64,000 nucleotides of DNA from JBFMAI01 sp040755725. GTDB lineage: Bacteria > Planctomycetota > Phycisphaerae > UBA1845 > Fen-1342. Of this stretch, positions 50,210-59,542 are shown piece after piece; the stretch's first letter is position 1; every line of letters starts with the position of its first letter. The position numbers and the translations under genes were made by a program. The stretch covers positions 310,001-374,000 of the forward strand of contig JBFMAI010000040.1 in NCBI GenBank assembly GCA_040755725.1, written 5' to 3'. The notes beneath the pieces are model-generated. The model saw only the letters and a list, made by a program, of their open reading frames with translations, searched no databases and had not been told where the DNA came from.

Positions 50210-50778
50210 GCCCGATCACCCTGCTGCTGGTCGCGCTGGGTCTGGCGATGGACGCCTTCGCGGCGGCGATTGCGGCCAGCATCGTCCTGCGGACCGTCTC
50301 GGGCCGACAGGTCTTCCGGCTGGCGTTTCACCTCGGCTTGTTTCAGGCCCTCATGCCCGTCATCGGCTGGACGGTGGGGAAGTGCGTGGGGACGGTGATC
50401 GCCGCGTGGGACCATTGGCTGGCCTTCGCGCTTCTCACAGCCGTCGGCGGAAAGGCAGTTTACGACGCGTTGTCCCACACCGACCCACGCGCCCCACGCA
50501 ACGACCCGACGCGCGGTTTCACCCTGGTTGCCCTGTCCATCGCCACGAGTCTCGATGCGTTGGCGGTTGGCGCCAGTCTCGCCTTTCTCGGCGTGGACAT
50601 TTGGATTCCCAGCGCGGTCATCGGCCTCGTGGCCTGCGCCCTGAGCGCGCTCGGAATGCTCGCGGGCAGCCGCCTGGGCGCCCGTTTTGGTCAACGCGTC
50701 GAGATCGCCGGCGGCCTGGTCCTCATCGGCACCGGCGTCAAGATTGTGGTCGAGCACACCTTGGCCACGGTCCCGTGA
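50206..50778 (+). CDS. mntP: Manganese efflux pump MntP
   Basis: The 190-residue protein has six predicted membrane helices in two homologous triplets. The motifs LGLAMDAFAAAIAAS near 9-23 and LSIATSLDALAVGASLAFLG near 108-127 carry the paired acidic residues (Asp16-type and Asp118-type) used for Mn2+ efflux in this family. GTG 50206 overlaps the upstream stop in GTGA. No Mn riboswitch (yybP-ykoY) is visible, because the gene is coupled to its neighbour. A family B repeat lies 60 bases after its end. Confidence 0.9.
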   Translation: MSPITLLLVALGLAMDAFAAAIAASIVLRTVSGRQVFRLAFHLGLFQALMPVIGWTVGKCVGTVIAAWDHWLAFALLTAVGGKAVYDALSHTDPRAPRNDPTRGFTLVALSIATSLDALAVGASLAFLGVDIWIPSAVIGLVACALSALGMLAGSRLGARFGQRVEIAGGLVLIGTGVKIVVEHTLATVP

Positions 50779-51083
50779 CTGCGCCTCGCTTGGGGGTCTC
50801 ATCCGGCTGTACCGCGGAGCGCGGCGATTTCGACAACAGGCAACAGGCCCCACCACGCAAGTGGTGGGCCGTTCGCCCCCGCGCCGGCGCGCGGAACACC
50901 GCAGAGCCTGCCGGGCACCGCCGGGCAGTCGCCGTTGCCGGTCGCGGTTATCGGACTACTTACAAATCCCGACACTTTCCACCTTGTTTGTGGCTCTGGT
51001 GACGCACTACTTGGGCATGGAGGGCGAATAGCCTCCGTGTCGAGGGTCGGTTGCACGCCTTTGGGATGTGAGGAGGAACCGCG
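50779..51083. other. Intergenic region (305 bases)
   Basis: It contains a family B hairpin (50841-50896). No gene is visible. GAGGAGG lies just before the ATG of the M1 peptidase. Confidence 0.5.
50841..50896. repeat. Family B hairpin repeat, copy 6
   Basis: CCCACCAC-GCAA-GTGGTGGG (50849-50868) is a perfect eight-base stem with a GCAA loop, flanked by GGC and CC. A second GC palindrome, GCGCCGGCGCGC, follows. Confidence 0.75.
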
Positions 51084-53351
51084 ATGCGCCGTTGTGGTCT
51101 GTCAGCCTTCCTGATTCTGTCGCCCACCATCACCCTCGGGCAGGTCGTTCCCGTCGAGCCCCACTTGTGCGGCCGGGCCAAGGCCGCCATCGCCGCGGCG
51201 ATGTTGAAACAGCCCGGCGGCGGTTTGGCCGCGCCGGAGATGGCCGGTGCGGAGGACACCGACGTCCTGCACTACCATCTGGACATTGAGCTGGACCCCG
51301 CCTGGCGGTGGATCGGGGGCTCCAACACGATGACGGTGCGGAGCCTGGTGAGCGATCTGACTTCGTTCGAGTTCCGGCTATACAACGGGTACACGATCAG
51401 CGCGGTGACGGTGGGCGGTAACCCGGCGACGTGGCAGCGGCTAGACTACGCGACGGTCGCGGTCACGCTCGACCGACCCTACGGGGTCGGCGAGGAATTC
51501 GTCCTGCGTGTGGACTACCACACGCCGCCCGGCGCCCCCGTCAGCGGGGGACTGGTTTTCGGCGACCACGGCGGACATCCGCTGATCTGGTCGCACAGCC
51601 AGCCGTGGTTCGCGTTCACCTGGTGGCCGGGCAAGGACTACTTGCCGGACAAGACGACGGCGGACTTGTGGTTCACGGTGCCGGACACGATGAGGGTGGC
51701 TTCGAACGGCGTGCTGCTGGGAGTGGACGAAGTGGCGTTGGGCCAGCTACGGTACCGTTGGAAGACGATGTACCCGACGGCCGACTATCTATATTGCATC
51801 GGGGCGACAAACTACGACTTGGTGGAGACGACCTGGGAGTACGGCGGTCGGCAGATGCCGATTCAGCTCTTCGTCTACCCGGAGAGCAACGTCCCCGTCA
51901 ATGTCAACACCTGGCTGGCCAACACGCTGTTCCTGTCTGTGCATAGTGATCTGTACGGAATGTACCCCTTTGTCGATGAGAAATACGGGATGTGTCAGAC
52001 GGGTTTTGGCGGCGGCATGGAACACCAGACCATGACCAGCCAAGGTGGTTTCTGGGAGTACATCACCATTCATGAGGCGGCCCACCAATGGTGGGGCGAC
52101 AGTGTGGGGTGTGCCACCTGGCATGACATCTGGCTAAGTGAGGGATTTGCCACCTACGCGGAGGCGCTCTTCTACGAACACGTTCCCGGCGGTCAGGGCG
52201 AGACCTGGCTGCACCTATGGATGAGCTTCCGGCGGCCGCAGAACGTCGATGGGACCGTATACTGCTACGACATCTCGGATCCCAACCGGGTCTTTGATAG
52301 CAACCTCAGCTATACCAAGGCCGCGTGGGTCCTGCACATGTTGCGTCATGTTGTCGGGACGGAGACCTACTTCAATATCCTCGCGGCTTACCGCGCCGAG
52401 TTCGAAGGTCGCGCGGCACTCACGGACGACTTCCAGCGTATCTGCGAAGCGGTGTCGGGCCGCGACTTGGACTGGTTCTTCGCGGAGTGGATCTACCAGC
52501 GCGGCATGCCGAGATACCGCGTCGCGTGGCAAGAACACCTCGTCGATGGCAAGCCTTATGTCGAGCTGTATGTACGCCAGACCCACACGGTCTTCTGGCC
52601 CACGTACACCATGCCGATTGACATCGAGGTGACGACGCCGGGCGGAACGAATACGCACCTCATTTGGAGCGATGCGCGCAGCGAACACCACCTGTTTCCG
52701 ATTGACCAGCCGGGCGTCTCCAGCCTGGTGCTCGACCCCAAACCCTGGATTCTGCGGGACGAGACCACTACGCAGTCGTTCCCCGATGGGCCGCCCAAGA
52801 TCGTCACGCTGGCACCGGCCCCGGAGCAGACCGTGCCCGCGGCCACCGTGCCCGCCGTCGAGGTCGTCTTTCACAAGGACGTGGTGGTGGACGCCGGCCA
52901 CTTTGCCCTAGTCGGCCAGCGCGGCGGCCCGGTCGCGCTGACCCTGGCATATGACCCCAACCGCTACGCCGCGACGTTGACGCCGCAACAACCGCTGAAG
53001 TCCGACACCTACACCTTGACTGTGGCCGACGCGATCGTCGACGTGGCCGCGGGCCTGAAGCTGGACGGCGAACTGACGAGGCCCTGGGGGTTGGACCCGC
53101 TGCCCAGCGGCGATGGTGCGGCCGGCGGGGCCGCGGTGTCACGCTTTGTTGTGACCCAGACCGGCGACGTCAACTGCGATGGGCTGGTGGACCGCGACGA
53201 CGTGAACCCGTTCGTCCTCGCTCTGGCCAACCCGCCCGAATACGAGGCCTCGTACGCCGGCTGCCCGATCGTCAATGCCGACATCAACGGCGATGGCCGG
53301 GTGGACTTCGGCGACATCAATCCGTTCGTCGTGTTGTTGGGCGGTCGCTGA
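51084..53351 (+). CDS. Secreted M1-family aminopeptidase with dockerin-like tail
   Basis: The 755-residue protein has a signal peptide (MRRCGLSAFLILSPTITLGQ). The M1 N-terminal beta domain precedes GGMEH (GxMEN-like, near 310-314) and the zinc motif HEAAHQWWGD (His330, Glu331, His334). The third ligand Glu353 is in WLSEGFATYAEAL, 19 residues after His334. YTKAAWVLHMLR is conserved. After residue 590 come an Ig-like region and a C-terminal tail (about 690-750) with GDVNCDGLVDRDDVNPFVLA and ADINGDGRVDFGDINPFVVL, two calcium-loop units shared with the 45602 protein. It hydrolyses N-terminal residues outside the cell. GAGGAGG precedes the ATG. Confidence 0.93.
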   Translation: MRRCGLSAFLILSPTITLGQVVPVEPHLCGRAKAAIAAAMLKQPGGGLAAPEMAGAEDTDVLHYHLDIELDPAWRWIGGSNTMTVRSLVSDLTSFEFRLYNGYTISAVTVGGNPATWQRLDYATVAVTLDRPYGVGEEFVLRVDYHTPPGAPVSGGLVFGDHGGHPLIWSHSQPWFAFTWWPGKDYLPDKTTADLWFTVPDTMRVASNGVLLGVDEVALGQLRYRWKTMYPTADYLYCIGATNYDLVETTWEYGGRQMPIQLFVYPESNVPVNVNTWLANTLFLSVHSDLYGMYPFVDEKYGMCQTGFGGGMEHQTMTSQGGFWEYITIHEAAHQWWGDSVGCATWHDIWLSEGFATYAEALFYEHVPGGQGETWLHLWMSFRRPQNVDGTVYCYDISDPNRVFDSNLSYTKAAWVLHMLRHVVGTETYFNILAAYRAEFEGRAALTDDFQRICEAVSGRDLDWFFAEWIYQRGMPRYRVAWQEHLVDGKPYVELYVRQTHTVFWPTYTMPIDIEVTTPGGTNTHLIWSDARSEHHLFPIDQPGVSSLVLDPKPWILRDETTTQSFPDGPPKIVTLAPAPEQTVPAATVPAVEVVFHKDVVVDAGHFALVGQRGGPVALTLAYDPNRYAATLTPQQPLKSDTYTLTVADAIVDVAAGLKLDGELTRPWGLDPLPSGDGAAGGAAVSRFVVTQTGDVNCDGLVDRDDVNPFVLALANPPEYEASYAGCPIVNADINGDGRVDFGDINPFVVLLGGR

Positions 53352-53400
53352 ATCGCGGGAGGAAGCCACGGGCGGCGGGAGCCGGCGCACCGCCGCGTCG

Positions 53401-54855
53401 TCAGCGAGCTTCGGGGCGCGGCCACCGCCGGGTGAGCAGTCGATACGCCACGGCCAGGACGAAGATCAATAGGCACAACTGGGCCGCGCGCCATGCCGCC
53501 CGGTCGGCGACACCCAAGACCCCGCTGCGGGCCGTGCTCAACAGGCTTGCGACCCGGACCTCGAGACGCCGGATCGCGTCGGGGAGTTCTTGCGCGCCCG
53601 CGAAATCGCGCACCTCGCGGGTCAACTGCTGGAGTTGGACGGCCGCCTGGTCCAGGGCCTCGGCCGTCCGCTTCCAGTCGTTGATATCGAACCCCTGCCT
53701 TTCGGCGGCGGAGGACTCCGCGGCGGTCGGCTCCGTACCCGCCTCAAGCTTGGCCTGCGGTCCGCGTAGCACCTGGACCGTTTCGCCGAACGACTGGAAC
53801 ATCCCGGCCCAGGCCTCGCCGGCTTGGCCGACTTGGACGGCGAGCTGTTCCACGGGGCCGGCGGTGCGCTCCACCCGCTCCAACGCCGCATCCAACCGCT
53901 CGACGACCGCGCGGGCCTCGCCGAGGGTTTGCTGCACGTTCGCCTGGCGCGCGTCCAGTTCTTCGAAAGCCAGGGTCAGCTCACGGCGGACGTCCTGCGG
54001 CAGCGACTCCGCCACGGTGGCGAGTCGGGCCGAGCTGCGGGACAGCTCGCCGAAGCTCGCCAGCGCCGCCTGCGCGGACTCATATTCCTCCACCTCCATG
54101 AGTAACAACTCGGTCTGAAGGCGAGCGTTTTCGGGGAGGTCGTTCACGACGTCGGTCATGCGGGCCGCGACGGCGGTGAACCCCTTGATGGCCCACGCCC
54201 CGCGATCGATGCCCTCAAACGCGCGGAACGGAGCAATCGGCGCGGTGAGGACCGACCTGAGCACGTCCGGCCGCTTGTCCGGCTGCTCGACGGCGGTGCG
54301 GACCGGCAAGCCGCCGAAATCCCCGCGCAAAGGGAACTGGCGGGCCAGCTCATCGACGGCCGCGCGCGCGTCGCTCAGGGTCTGGGGGCGCAGCACGAGG
54401 GCCGCGATGCCCACGATGCGCTCCACGCACTGCGCGGCAGCCTCGCGGGCGATGGGCTGGTGGTCGCCGAATAGGTCGTGCCCGTCGCCGTCGTAGAAGA
54501 AATCGCGCTGCCGCGCGCAAAGGACCCACGCGTCCAGGAGCCCGTGCAGCGCGTCGTCCTGGCCCAGGGCGTCGCGCAACATGGGGATCACGCGAGTCTG
54601 CCACAACAGCGTGAGCCGACGGGTCCGCCGATCGGGATTGGCCGCGACCAGCCGCTCGGTCGCGTGGCGAACGGTGGCCTCGAAGGTGTCCTCGAATTGC
54701 CTGAGAAGGTCCGCGATGTCTTCCTTCGACAGCCCCGCGCTTTCGACCGGTCCCACGCGAGACCGCGCGACACCGCCGGGCGCCGTGCAACCCCCCGTAC
54801 CCACGACCACCCCCGCGACCGCCACAGTGACATAGAGAATGGTGCGGATACGCAT
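53401..54855 (-). CDS. Coiled-coil lipoprotein with C-terminal membrane helix, function unknown
   Basis: The 484-residue protein has a lipoprotein signal (TILYVTVAVAGVVVGTGGC), with lipidation expected at Cys near 22. The mature part is mostly helical, including LTLAFEELDARQANVQQTLG and RLDAALERVERTAGPVEQLA near 300-345, which are strong coiled coil. A C-terminal membrane segment (AAQLCLLIFVLAVAYRLLT) ends in RRWPRPEAR. The protein could bridge the periplasm between two membranes, but no family is assigned. GGAGG precedes ATG 54855. It is divergent from trmJ. Confidence 0.72.
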   Translation of the reverse strand: MRIRTILYVTVAVAGVVVGTGGCTAPGGVARSRVGPVESAGLSKEDIADLLRQFEDTFEATVRHATERLVAANPDRRTRRLTLLWQTRVIPMLRDALGQDDALHGLLDAWVLCARQRDFFYDGDGHDLFGDHQPIAREAAAQCVERIVGIAALVLRPQTLSDARAAVDELARQFPLRGDFGGLPVRTAVEQPDKRPDVLRSVLTAPIAPFRAFEGIDRGAWAIKGFTAVAARMTDVVNDLPENARLQTELLLMEVEEYESAQAALASFGELSRSSARLATVAESLPQDVRRELTLAFEELDARQANVQQTLGEARAVVERLDAALERVERTAGPVEQLAVQVGQAGEAWAGMFQSFGETVQVLRGPQAKLEAGTEPTAAESSAAERQGFDINDWKRTAEALDQAAVQLQQLTREVRDFAGAQELPDAIRRLEVRVASLLSTARSGVLGVADRAAWRAAQLCLLIFVLAVAYRLLTRRWPRPEAR

Positions 54856-55005
54856 GGTCCAAACCTCCGCGCGGCCGGCGCCGGCGCCGGTTGGCCCTAT
54901 TGGTCGGTGTGGGCGGCGCGCCGCGTCGCGAAACACTCCTTGACCCATCGAGTCAGGTGGTCATCATATCCCGAGCCGCCGTGCCGCGGCGCGAGAGGTT
55001 GACCC

Positions 55006-55773
55006 ATGCTTTCCCGGCTCCGTATCGTGCTCGTCTCGCCGAGCGGGCCGGCGAATGTGGGGGCCACGGCCCGCGCCCTGGCCAACCTCGGGCTGTCCGA
55101 GCTCGTCATCGTGGCGCCGCGGTGCAACATACGCGACCCGGCGGCCCAGGACTACGCGGCCGGCGGCCGGGCCGTGCTCGACGGGGTCCGCGTCGTCCCC
55201 GACATCCCAACGGCCTTGGCCGGCTGTGTCCGTTCCTACGCCACCTCGTCAAAACTAGGGCTGTATCGTCGGCAGGCCGCGATCACGCCCCGGCAGGCCG
55301 CCGCCGAGGCCCTGGCAGTGGCCGCCGCCGGCCCCGTGGCTTTCGTCTTCGGCCGCGAGGACTACGGACTGAAGACGGCCGAGCTGTTGCACTTCGACCG
55401 GCTGGTGACCATACCGGCGGATGAGGGGTACCCGGTGTTGAACCTGGCGGCGGCGGTCACGGTCGTGGCCTACGAGCTCCGCTGTGGCTGGCTGGAACGG
55501 GAAGGTCGGCCGGCGTTGCCCATGGCGATCGACTCCGGGCCGGCGCCGGACGAGAAGCGGCGGGTCATGTTCGAGCGGCTGTTCGATGCCCTCGGCGCCG
55601 TGGGGTTCTTCTTCGGGCAGAACCCGGACCACCTCAAGTACGCGCTGCGGCACCTGTTCGGGCGCCTGGACCTGAGCGTCAACGAGGTGGACATCCTGAT
55701 CGGCCTGGCCCGGCAGATTCGCTGGTACGTGGACCACCACCCGCAGCGAATCGACCCGCCGAGCGCGCGGTGA
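55006..55773 (+). CDS. trmJ: tRNA/rRNA 2'-O-methyltransferase TrmJ
   Basis: This is a SPOUT-class methyltransferase that modifies position 32 of tRNA. The 255-residue protein starts RIVLVSPSGPANVGATARAL, the TrmJ N-terminus, and has the knot motif AFVFGREDYGLKTAEL near 110-125 and YPVLNLAAAVTVVAYEL near 146-162. The C-terminal extension is the family's dimerisation part. CGAGAGG precedes the ATG. The first residues LSRLRI are slightly unusual, and the exact start could be a few codons later. No neighbouring gene is coupled. Confidence 0.9.
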   Translation: MLSRLRIVLVSPSGPANVGATARALANLGLSELVIVAPRCNIRDPAAQDYAAGGRAVLDGVRVVPDIPTALAGCVRSYATSSKLGLYRRQAAITPRQAAAEALAVAAAGPVAFVFGREDYGLKTAELLHFDRLVTIPADEGYPVLNLAAAVTVVAYELRCGWLEREGRPALPMAIDSGPAPDEKRRVMFERLFDALGAVGFFFGQNPDHLKYALRHLFGRLDLSVNEVDILIGLARQIRWYVDHHPQRIDPPSAR

Positions 55774-55859
55774 ACGAGCGGCGTTGGCGGGTCGCGTCCG
55801 GCCGTCGGCGTGGTAGGATTCCCGGCGGGTGAGCCGAGGACTTGGCGTGGAGGTGCGCC

Positions 55860-57056
55860 GTGAGCACGCGGAGGTCGGCAGTGTGCGTGGCCGTCGCAGC
55901 CCTCTGCGGGTTGCTGGCGCCGGCGTCGTGGGGGCAGACGCCGACCCCGCTGGATGAGCTGAAGACCTGGCACGACAAGCTGGCGCGTCCCAACGTCGTC
56001 GCGTCGGCCGAGGACGGGCGTCAGGCCCGGGCGAAGCTCGCCGAGTGGAACCTGCCGGTGCCGGAGCTCACCCCGGAGCAGCGCGGCCAATGGCTGCGTC
56101 TGGTGCTGCACGCGGCGCTGGCGGTCGGTGACGCGGCCAAGGCGGCCGAAGTCCTGCCGGAGCTGGAACAGCGTTTCCCCGACGCCCGCGACACGCTGCG
56201 GGCCGCGTGGCTGGTTGCCGGCGCCACCGGCGACGCCGAGAAAGCCCAGCGCACCCTGGCCCGGCTCAAGCAAGCCGAGTTGGCCGGCGAGGCCGCCCTC
56301 GCCCGGCGGACGCAGCGGCTGGCGCTGATCGGCCAGGCGGCGCCGGACGTGCGGGTCGCCACGGAGGGCGGGGCGTCGGTGGCCCTGCGGGCACGCGACG
56401 GGGCGGTGCTGGTCCTCGACTTCTGGTCGCTGCGCGACCAACCGACCGCGCGGCAGGTGAAAGCGCTGCGCGATCTGCGCGCGCAATACGCCCGCCGGCC
56501 GAATGTGGAGTTCCTCGGCGTCAACAGCGATCCCCCATCCGATGCGGCGGCCGCGCGCGACTTCGCGCGCGATAGCGGTTACGACTGGCCGCAGCATTAC
56601 GAGCAGACCGCGGGCGAAGCGCCCCTGAGTAACGAAGCGTTCCGCGTCGCGTCCCGGCCCTGGCACGTCCTGATCGACGGCGAGGGGAACATCCGCGCGG
56701 TGGGGGCGGCGGGGGACCCTGAGTTCGAGTACGCCGTCCGGGCGGCCGTCGCCGAGGCCCACGGTGAATACGCCGTGATTCGACCCCGGACCGTCGCCGG
56801 TCGCGTGGCGGAGGCCCCGCCCGCCGTCCGGCCGACGGGGGACGCACACGCGGAGGCCGGTCAGCCGACGGAGGCCTACGTTCCCAAGAGCGACCTGCCG
56901 CACAACGAGGAGGCCAAACGCCTGCTCGACCAGGCCCGTGTGTATCTGAAGACCGGCCGCAAGACCGACGCGAAGAAGTTGCTCCAGGAGATTGTCGATA
57001 AGTACCCGGGAACCTACGAGGCCCGCGAGGCCGAGGAGCGGTTGCAGGCGTTATAG
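55860..57056 (+). CDS. Secreted TlpA/AhpC-like thioredoxin-fold protein lacking the active-site Cys, with TPR-like tail
   Basis: The 398-residue product has a signal peptide (VCVAVAALCGLLAPASWGQ). Helical repeats follow, then a thioredoxin/AhpC-like domain near 165-290: IGQAAPDVRVATEGGASVAL, VLVLDFWSLRDQPTARQVKA and VEFLGVNSDPPSDAAAARDF. Where TlpA has W-C-x-x-C the sequence is WSLRDQ, so it cannot be a dithiol oxidase. The C-terminal part has a TPR-like unit, NEEAKRLLDQARVYLKTGRK. The start is GTG 55860 with GGAGG seven bases upstream. The ligand is unknown. It sits directly before trpE, but the two need not be related. Confidence 0.78.
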   Translation: MSTRRSAVCVAVAALCGLLAPASWGQTPTPLDELKTWHDKLARPNVVASAEDGRQARAKLAEWNLPVPELTPEQRGQWLRLVLHAALAVGDAAKAAEVLPELEQRFPDARDTLRAAWLVAGATGDAEKAQRTLARLKQAELAGEAALARRTQRLALIGQAAPDVRVATEGGASVALRARDGAVLVLDFWSLRDQPTARQVKALRDLRAQYARRPNVEFLGVNSDPPSDAAAARDFARDSGYDWPQHYEQTAGEAPLSNEAFRVASRPWHVLIDGEGNIRAVGAAGDPEFEYAVRAAVAEAHGEYAVIRPRTVAGRVAEAPPAVRPTGDAHAEAGQPTEAYVPKSDLPHNEEAKRLLDQARVYLKTGRKTDAKKLLQEIVDKYPGTYEAREAEERLQAL

Positions 57057-57079
57057 CCGCGAACCACGGGCGGCAGACG

Positions 57080-58606
57080 ATGACGGGCGTCACCCCCAGT
57101 TTCGACGAGTTCAGCCGGCTGGCCGAGCGGTACGGCCATGTGCCGCTGGTGGCCACGCTCATCTTCGACGATCTCACGCCGTTGTCCGCCTTCGCCCGGC
57201 TCCAGGCCGATTCGCAGCGCGCGTTCTTGTTGGAAAGCGTGGTCGGCGGGGAAAGCGTGGCACGCTACTCGTTTGTCGGCGCCGACCCGGCCCACACCTT
57301 CGAGGTTACCCGCGACCACCTCCGTATCCACGAGCATCGTACGGCCCACGTCGACGAGCAGCCGACGACCGATCCGCTGGCCGATCTCGACCACCTTTTG
57401 CGGCGGCACCAATCACCCACGTTGCCGGGGCTGCCGCACTTTCTGGGCGGCGCCGTCGGCTACGTCGCCTACGACACCGTTCGCTACTACGAGCCCCTGC
57501 CTGCCGCGCCGCTGGACGACCGCGGCCTGCCCGACCTGCTGTTCGACCTGTATGAATCGCTCGTCATTTTCGATCATGTGGGCAAGCTGGTGCGGGTCGT
57601 GGCCCACGCGGAGGTGCCGCCGGCGGCCGGCGCCGGCGAGTTGCGGCACACCTACCGGGCGGCGGTCGAGCGGATCGAGTGGCTGATCGAGCGGTTGGGC
57701 TGGGCGTTTGCGCTGGAGCCGGCGCGGGTGGCGTTGCCCGAGCCGCCTACCCAGAACCACACCAGCAACCTTACGCCCACGGATTTCGACCGCATCGTGT
57801 CCCGCTGCCAGGCGGCGATTGCCGCCGGCCAGGTGACCCAGGTCGTGCCGTCGCAGCGGCTGCTGGTGGAGACGGCGGCCGAGCCGCTGAACATCTATCG
57901 TGCCCTGCGCGTGATCGACCCCTCGCCGTTCATGTTCTACCTGAAGGGGCCGCGCCTCACCGTGCTCGGCGCCAGCCCGGAGATGATGTGCCGCGTCGAG
58001 GACGGGGTGGTGACGACGCGCCCGCTGGCCGGCACGCGCCGCCGCGGGGCCACGCCCGAGGAGGACGAGCGACTGCGGGCGGAATTGCTGGCCGACCCGC
58101 GCGAGCGGGCCGGCCACGAAACCCGCGTGGACCTCAGCCGCCGCGACCTCGAGCGCGTCTCCCGGCACGGCACGGTGCAGGTCCGCCGGCCCATGACGGC
58201 GGAGGTCTACAGCCGCGCGATCCACCTCTCCAGTACGTTGAGCGGCGTGCTGCGAGAAGGGCTGACGGCCCTGGACGCGCTGCGGGCGGTCCTGCCGGTC
58301 GGCGCCGTGTGCGGCGCTCCCAAGCTCCCGGCGATGGAACTCGTGGACGCGTGCGAACCGACGCGACGCGGTCCGTTCGGCGGCGCGGTCGGTTACGTGG
58401 ACTTCGCCGGTCACCTGGATTCGTGCATCGCCGTGCGCACGCTCGTGGTTCAGCCGGCGGGCAATGAGCGGCACAACGCGTGGGTGCAGGCCGGAACGCC
58501 CGTCTTTGCCGACACCGCGCCGCAGGAGGCGTACCAGCGGTCCCTCACGCGCGCGAGCAGCCTGCTCAGCGCGATCCACGTGGCCGAAGAGCGGTTCGTC
58601 ATATGA
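57080..58606 (+). CDS. trpE: Anthranilate synthase component I
   Basis: TrpE converts chorismate to anthranilate with ammonia from a TrpG partner. The 508-residue protein has the tryptophan-feedback region LLESVVGGESVARYSFVG near 50-67, and the chorismate-binding core with AGTRRRGATPEEDERL near 318, RVDLSRRDLERVSRHG near 356 and VGAVCGAPKLPAMEL near 409. The final helix is YQRSLTRASSLLSAIHVAEE. ATG 57080 lies 23 bases after the upstream stop. No trpG, trpD or other trp gene is adjacent, so the operon is split or the amidotransferase partner is shared. Confidence 0.92.
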   Translation: MTGVTPSFDEFSRLAERYGHVPLVATLIFDDLTPLSAFARLQADSQRAFLLESVVGGESVARYSFVGADPAHTFEVTRDHLRIHEHRTAHVDEQPTTDPLADLDHLLRRHQSPTLPGLPHFLGGAVGYVAYDTVRYYEPLPAAPLDDRGLPDLLFDLYESLVIFDHVGKLVRVVAHAEVPPAAGAGELRHTYRAAVERIEWLIERLGWAFALEPARVALPEPPTQNHTSNLTPTDFDRIVSRCQAAIAAGQVTQVVPSQRLLVETAAEPLNIYRALRVIDPSPFMFYLKGPRLTVLGASPEMMCRVEDGVVTTRPLAGTRRRGATPEEDERLRAELLADPRERAGHETRVDLSRRDLERVSRHGTVQVRRPMTAEVYSRAIHLSSTLSGVLREGLTALDALRAVLPVGAVCGAPKLPAMELVDACEPTRRGPFGGAVGYVDFAGHLDSCIAVRTLVVQPAGNERHNAWVQAGTPVFADTAPQEAYQRSLTRASSLLSAIHVAEERFVI

Positions 58607-58636
58607 CGACCGGTCGACGGATGGCGAGGCGGGCCC

Positions 58637-59266
58637 CTACTTCAGCTCCACGTTCCAGTAGGCGAAGTTCAGGAATTGCTTCCAGCTGGCGTACTTGGAG
58701 TCAGAGAGCTTGATCGTCAGCACCGGGGAGCGCCGCGGCCGGGCGGGCGGCGCGATGAGCTTCATGTGGGCCTGTTCGGGCGTCCGGCCGCCCTTTCTCA
58801 CGTTGCAGCGGACGCACGCGCAGACGATGTTCTCCCACGAGTTCGTCCCGCCCTGCGAACGCGGCACCACATGGTCCAGGCTAAGCTCGCTCGTGGGGTA
58901 ACGCTTACCGCAATACTGGCAGCGGTTCTGGTCGCGCGCGAACAGGTTCCGCCGGTTCAGCTTCACCGCCGTCCGCGGCAGGTGCTCGTACCCTAGCAAC
59001 CGAACGATCTTCGGCACCGCGATCTGAAACCGCACGGTGCGAATCCAGTCGTGCCGCTCCGGCTCGAACCGCTGTTTCGCCGCGCTGACCTCCACCCAGT
59101 CATCGAAGTCGTACGAGAGGTACTGGCCGTCGTCCACCGCGACGACTTCCACCAGCTCGCGGTAGAGCAGCGTCATCGCCCGGCGCGCACTGACTACCCG
59201 CACCGCCATGTACAGGCGGTTGAGCAGCAGGACGCTCGCCGACAGCGGGGACTCCACGGCAACCAT
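58637..59266 (-). CDS. HNH endonuclease
   Basis: The 209-residue protein has a zinc-binding HNH core near 118-160: CQYCGKRYPTSELSLDHVVP, then RSQGGTNSWENIVCACVRCN. The first CxxC and CVRC form the metal site, and LDHVVPRSQGG carries the catalytic His. Families of this kind include restriction and homing enzymes, but the N-terminal part (about 20-100) has no assignable domain. It is not next to a methyltransferase or any phage gene. The start ATG is uncertain by a few codons. It is divergent from the glutamine-synthetase-like gene. Confidence 0.85.
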   Translation of the reverse strand: MVAVESPLSASVLLLNRLYMAVRVVSARRAMTLLYRELVEVVAVDDGQYLSYDFDDWVEVSAAKQRFEPERHDWIRTVRFQIAVPKIVRLLGYEHLPRTAVKLNRRNLFARDQNRCQYCGKRYPTSELSLDHVVPRSQGGTNSWENIVCACVRCNVRKGGRTPEQAHMKLIAPPARPRRSPVLTIKLSDSKYASWKQFLNFAYWNVELK

Positions 59267-59542
59267 CGTACCTCCGGACGCACCGCGACTTGCTAACCAG
59301 GCCGCTCACGGTGCCCGTCTCCATTTTAAGCGTGTGTGACCCGGCGTCGCAAGGTGCGCCGCCGCCGCGCGTCGCACGGGCCCGTTATTGGCCCGGTTTG
59401 CACGACACCTCCGATGCATCCCCACCGAGGGGGCCCACGCCGGTTGCGCGCAGGAAGGCGCCGGCCGAAAGGTCCACGCGCCCCCGTTTGGCGCCGCGGG
59501 GCCGGCGGCGGAGAATGCCGACCGGCCCCACGAGGTGACGCC

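Noticed and set aside
58637..59266. HNH endonuclease as part of a restriction or prophage system
   Set aside because: No methyltransferase, capsid, terminase, integrase or defence gene is adjacent. It is reported as an isolated gene.
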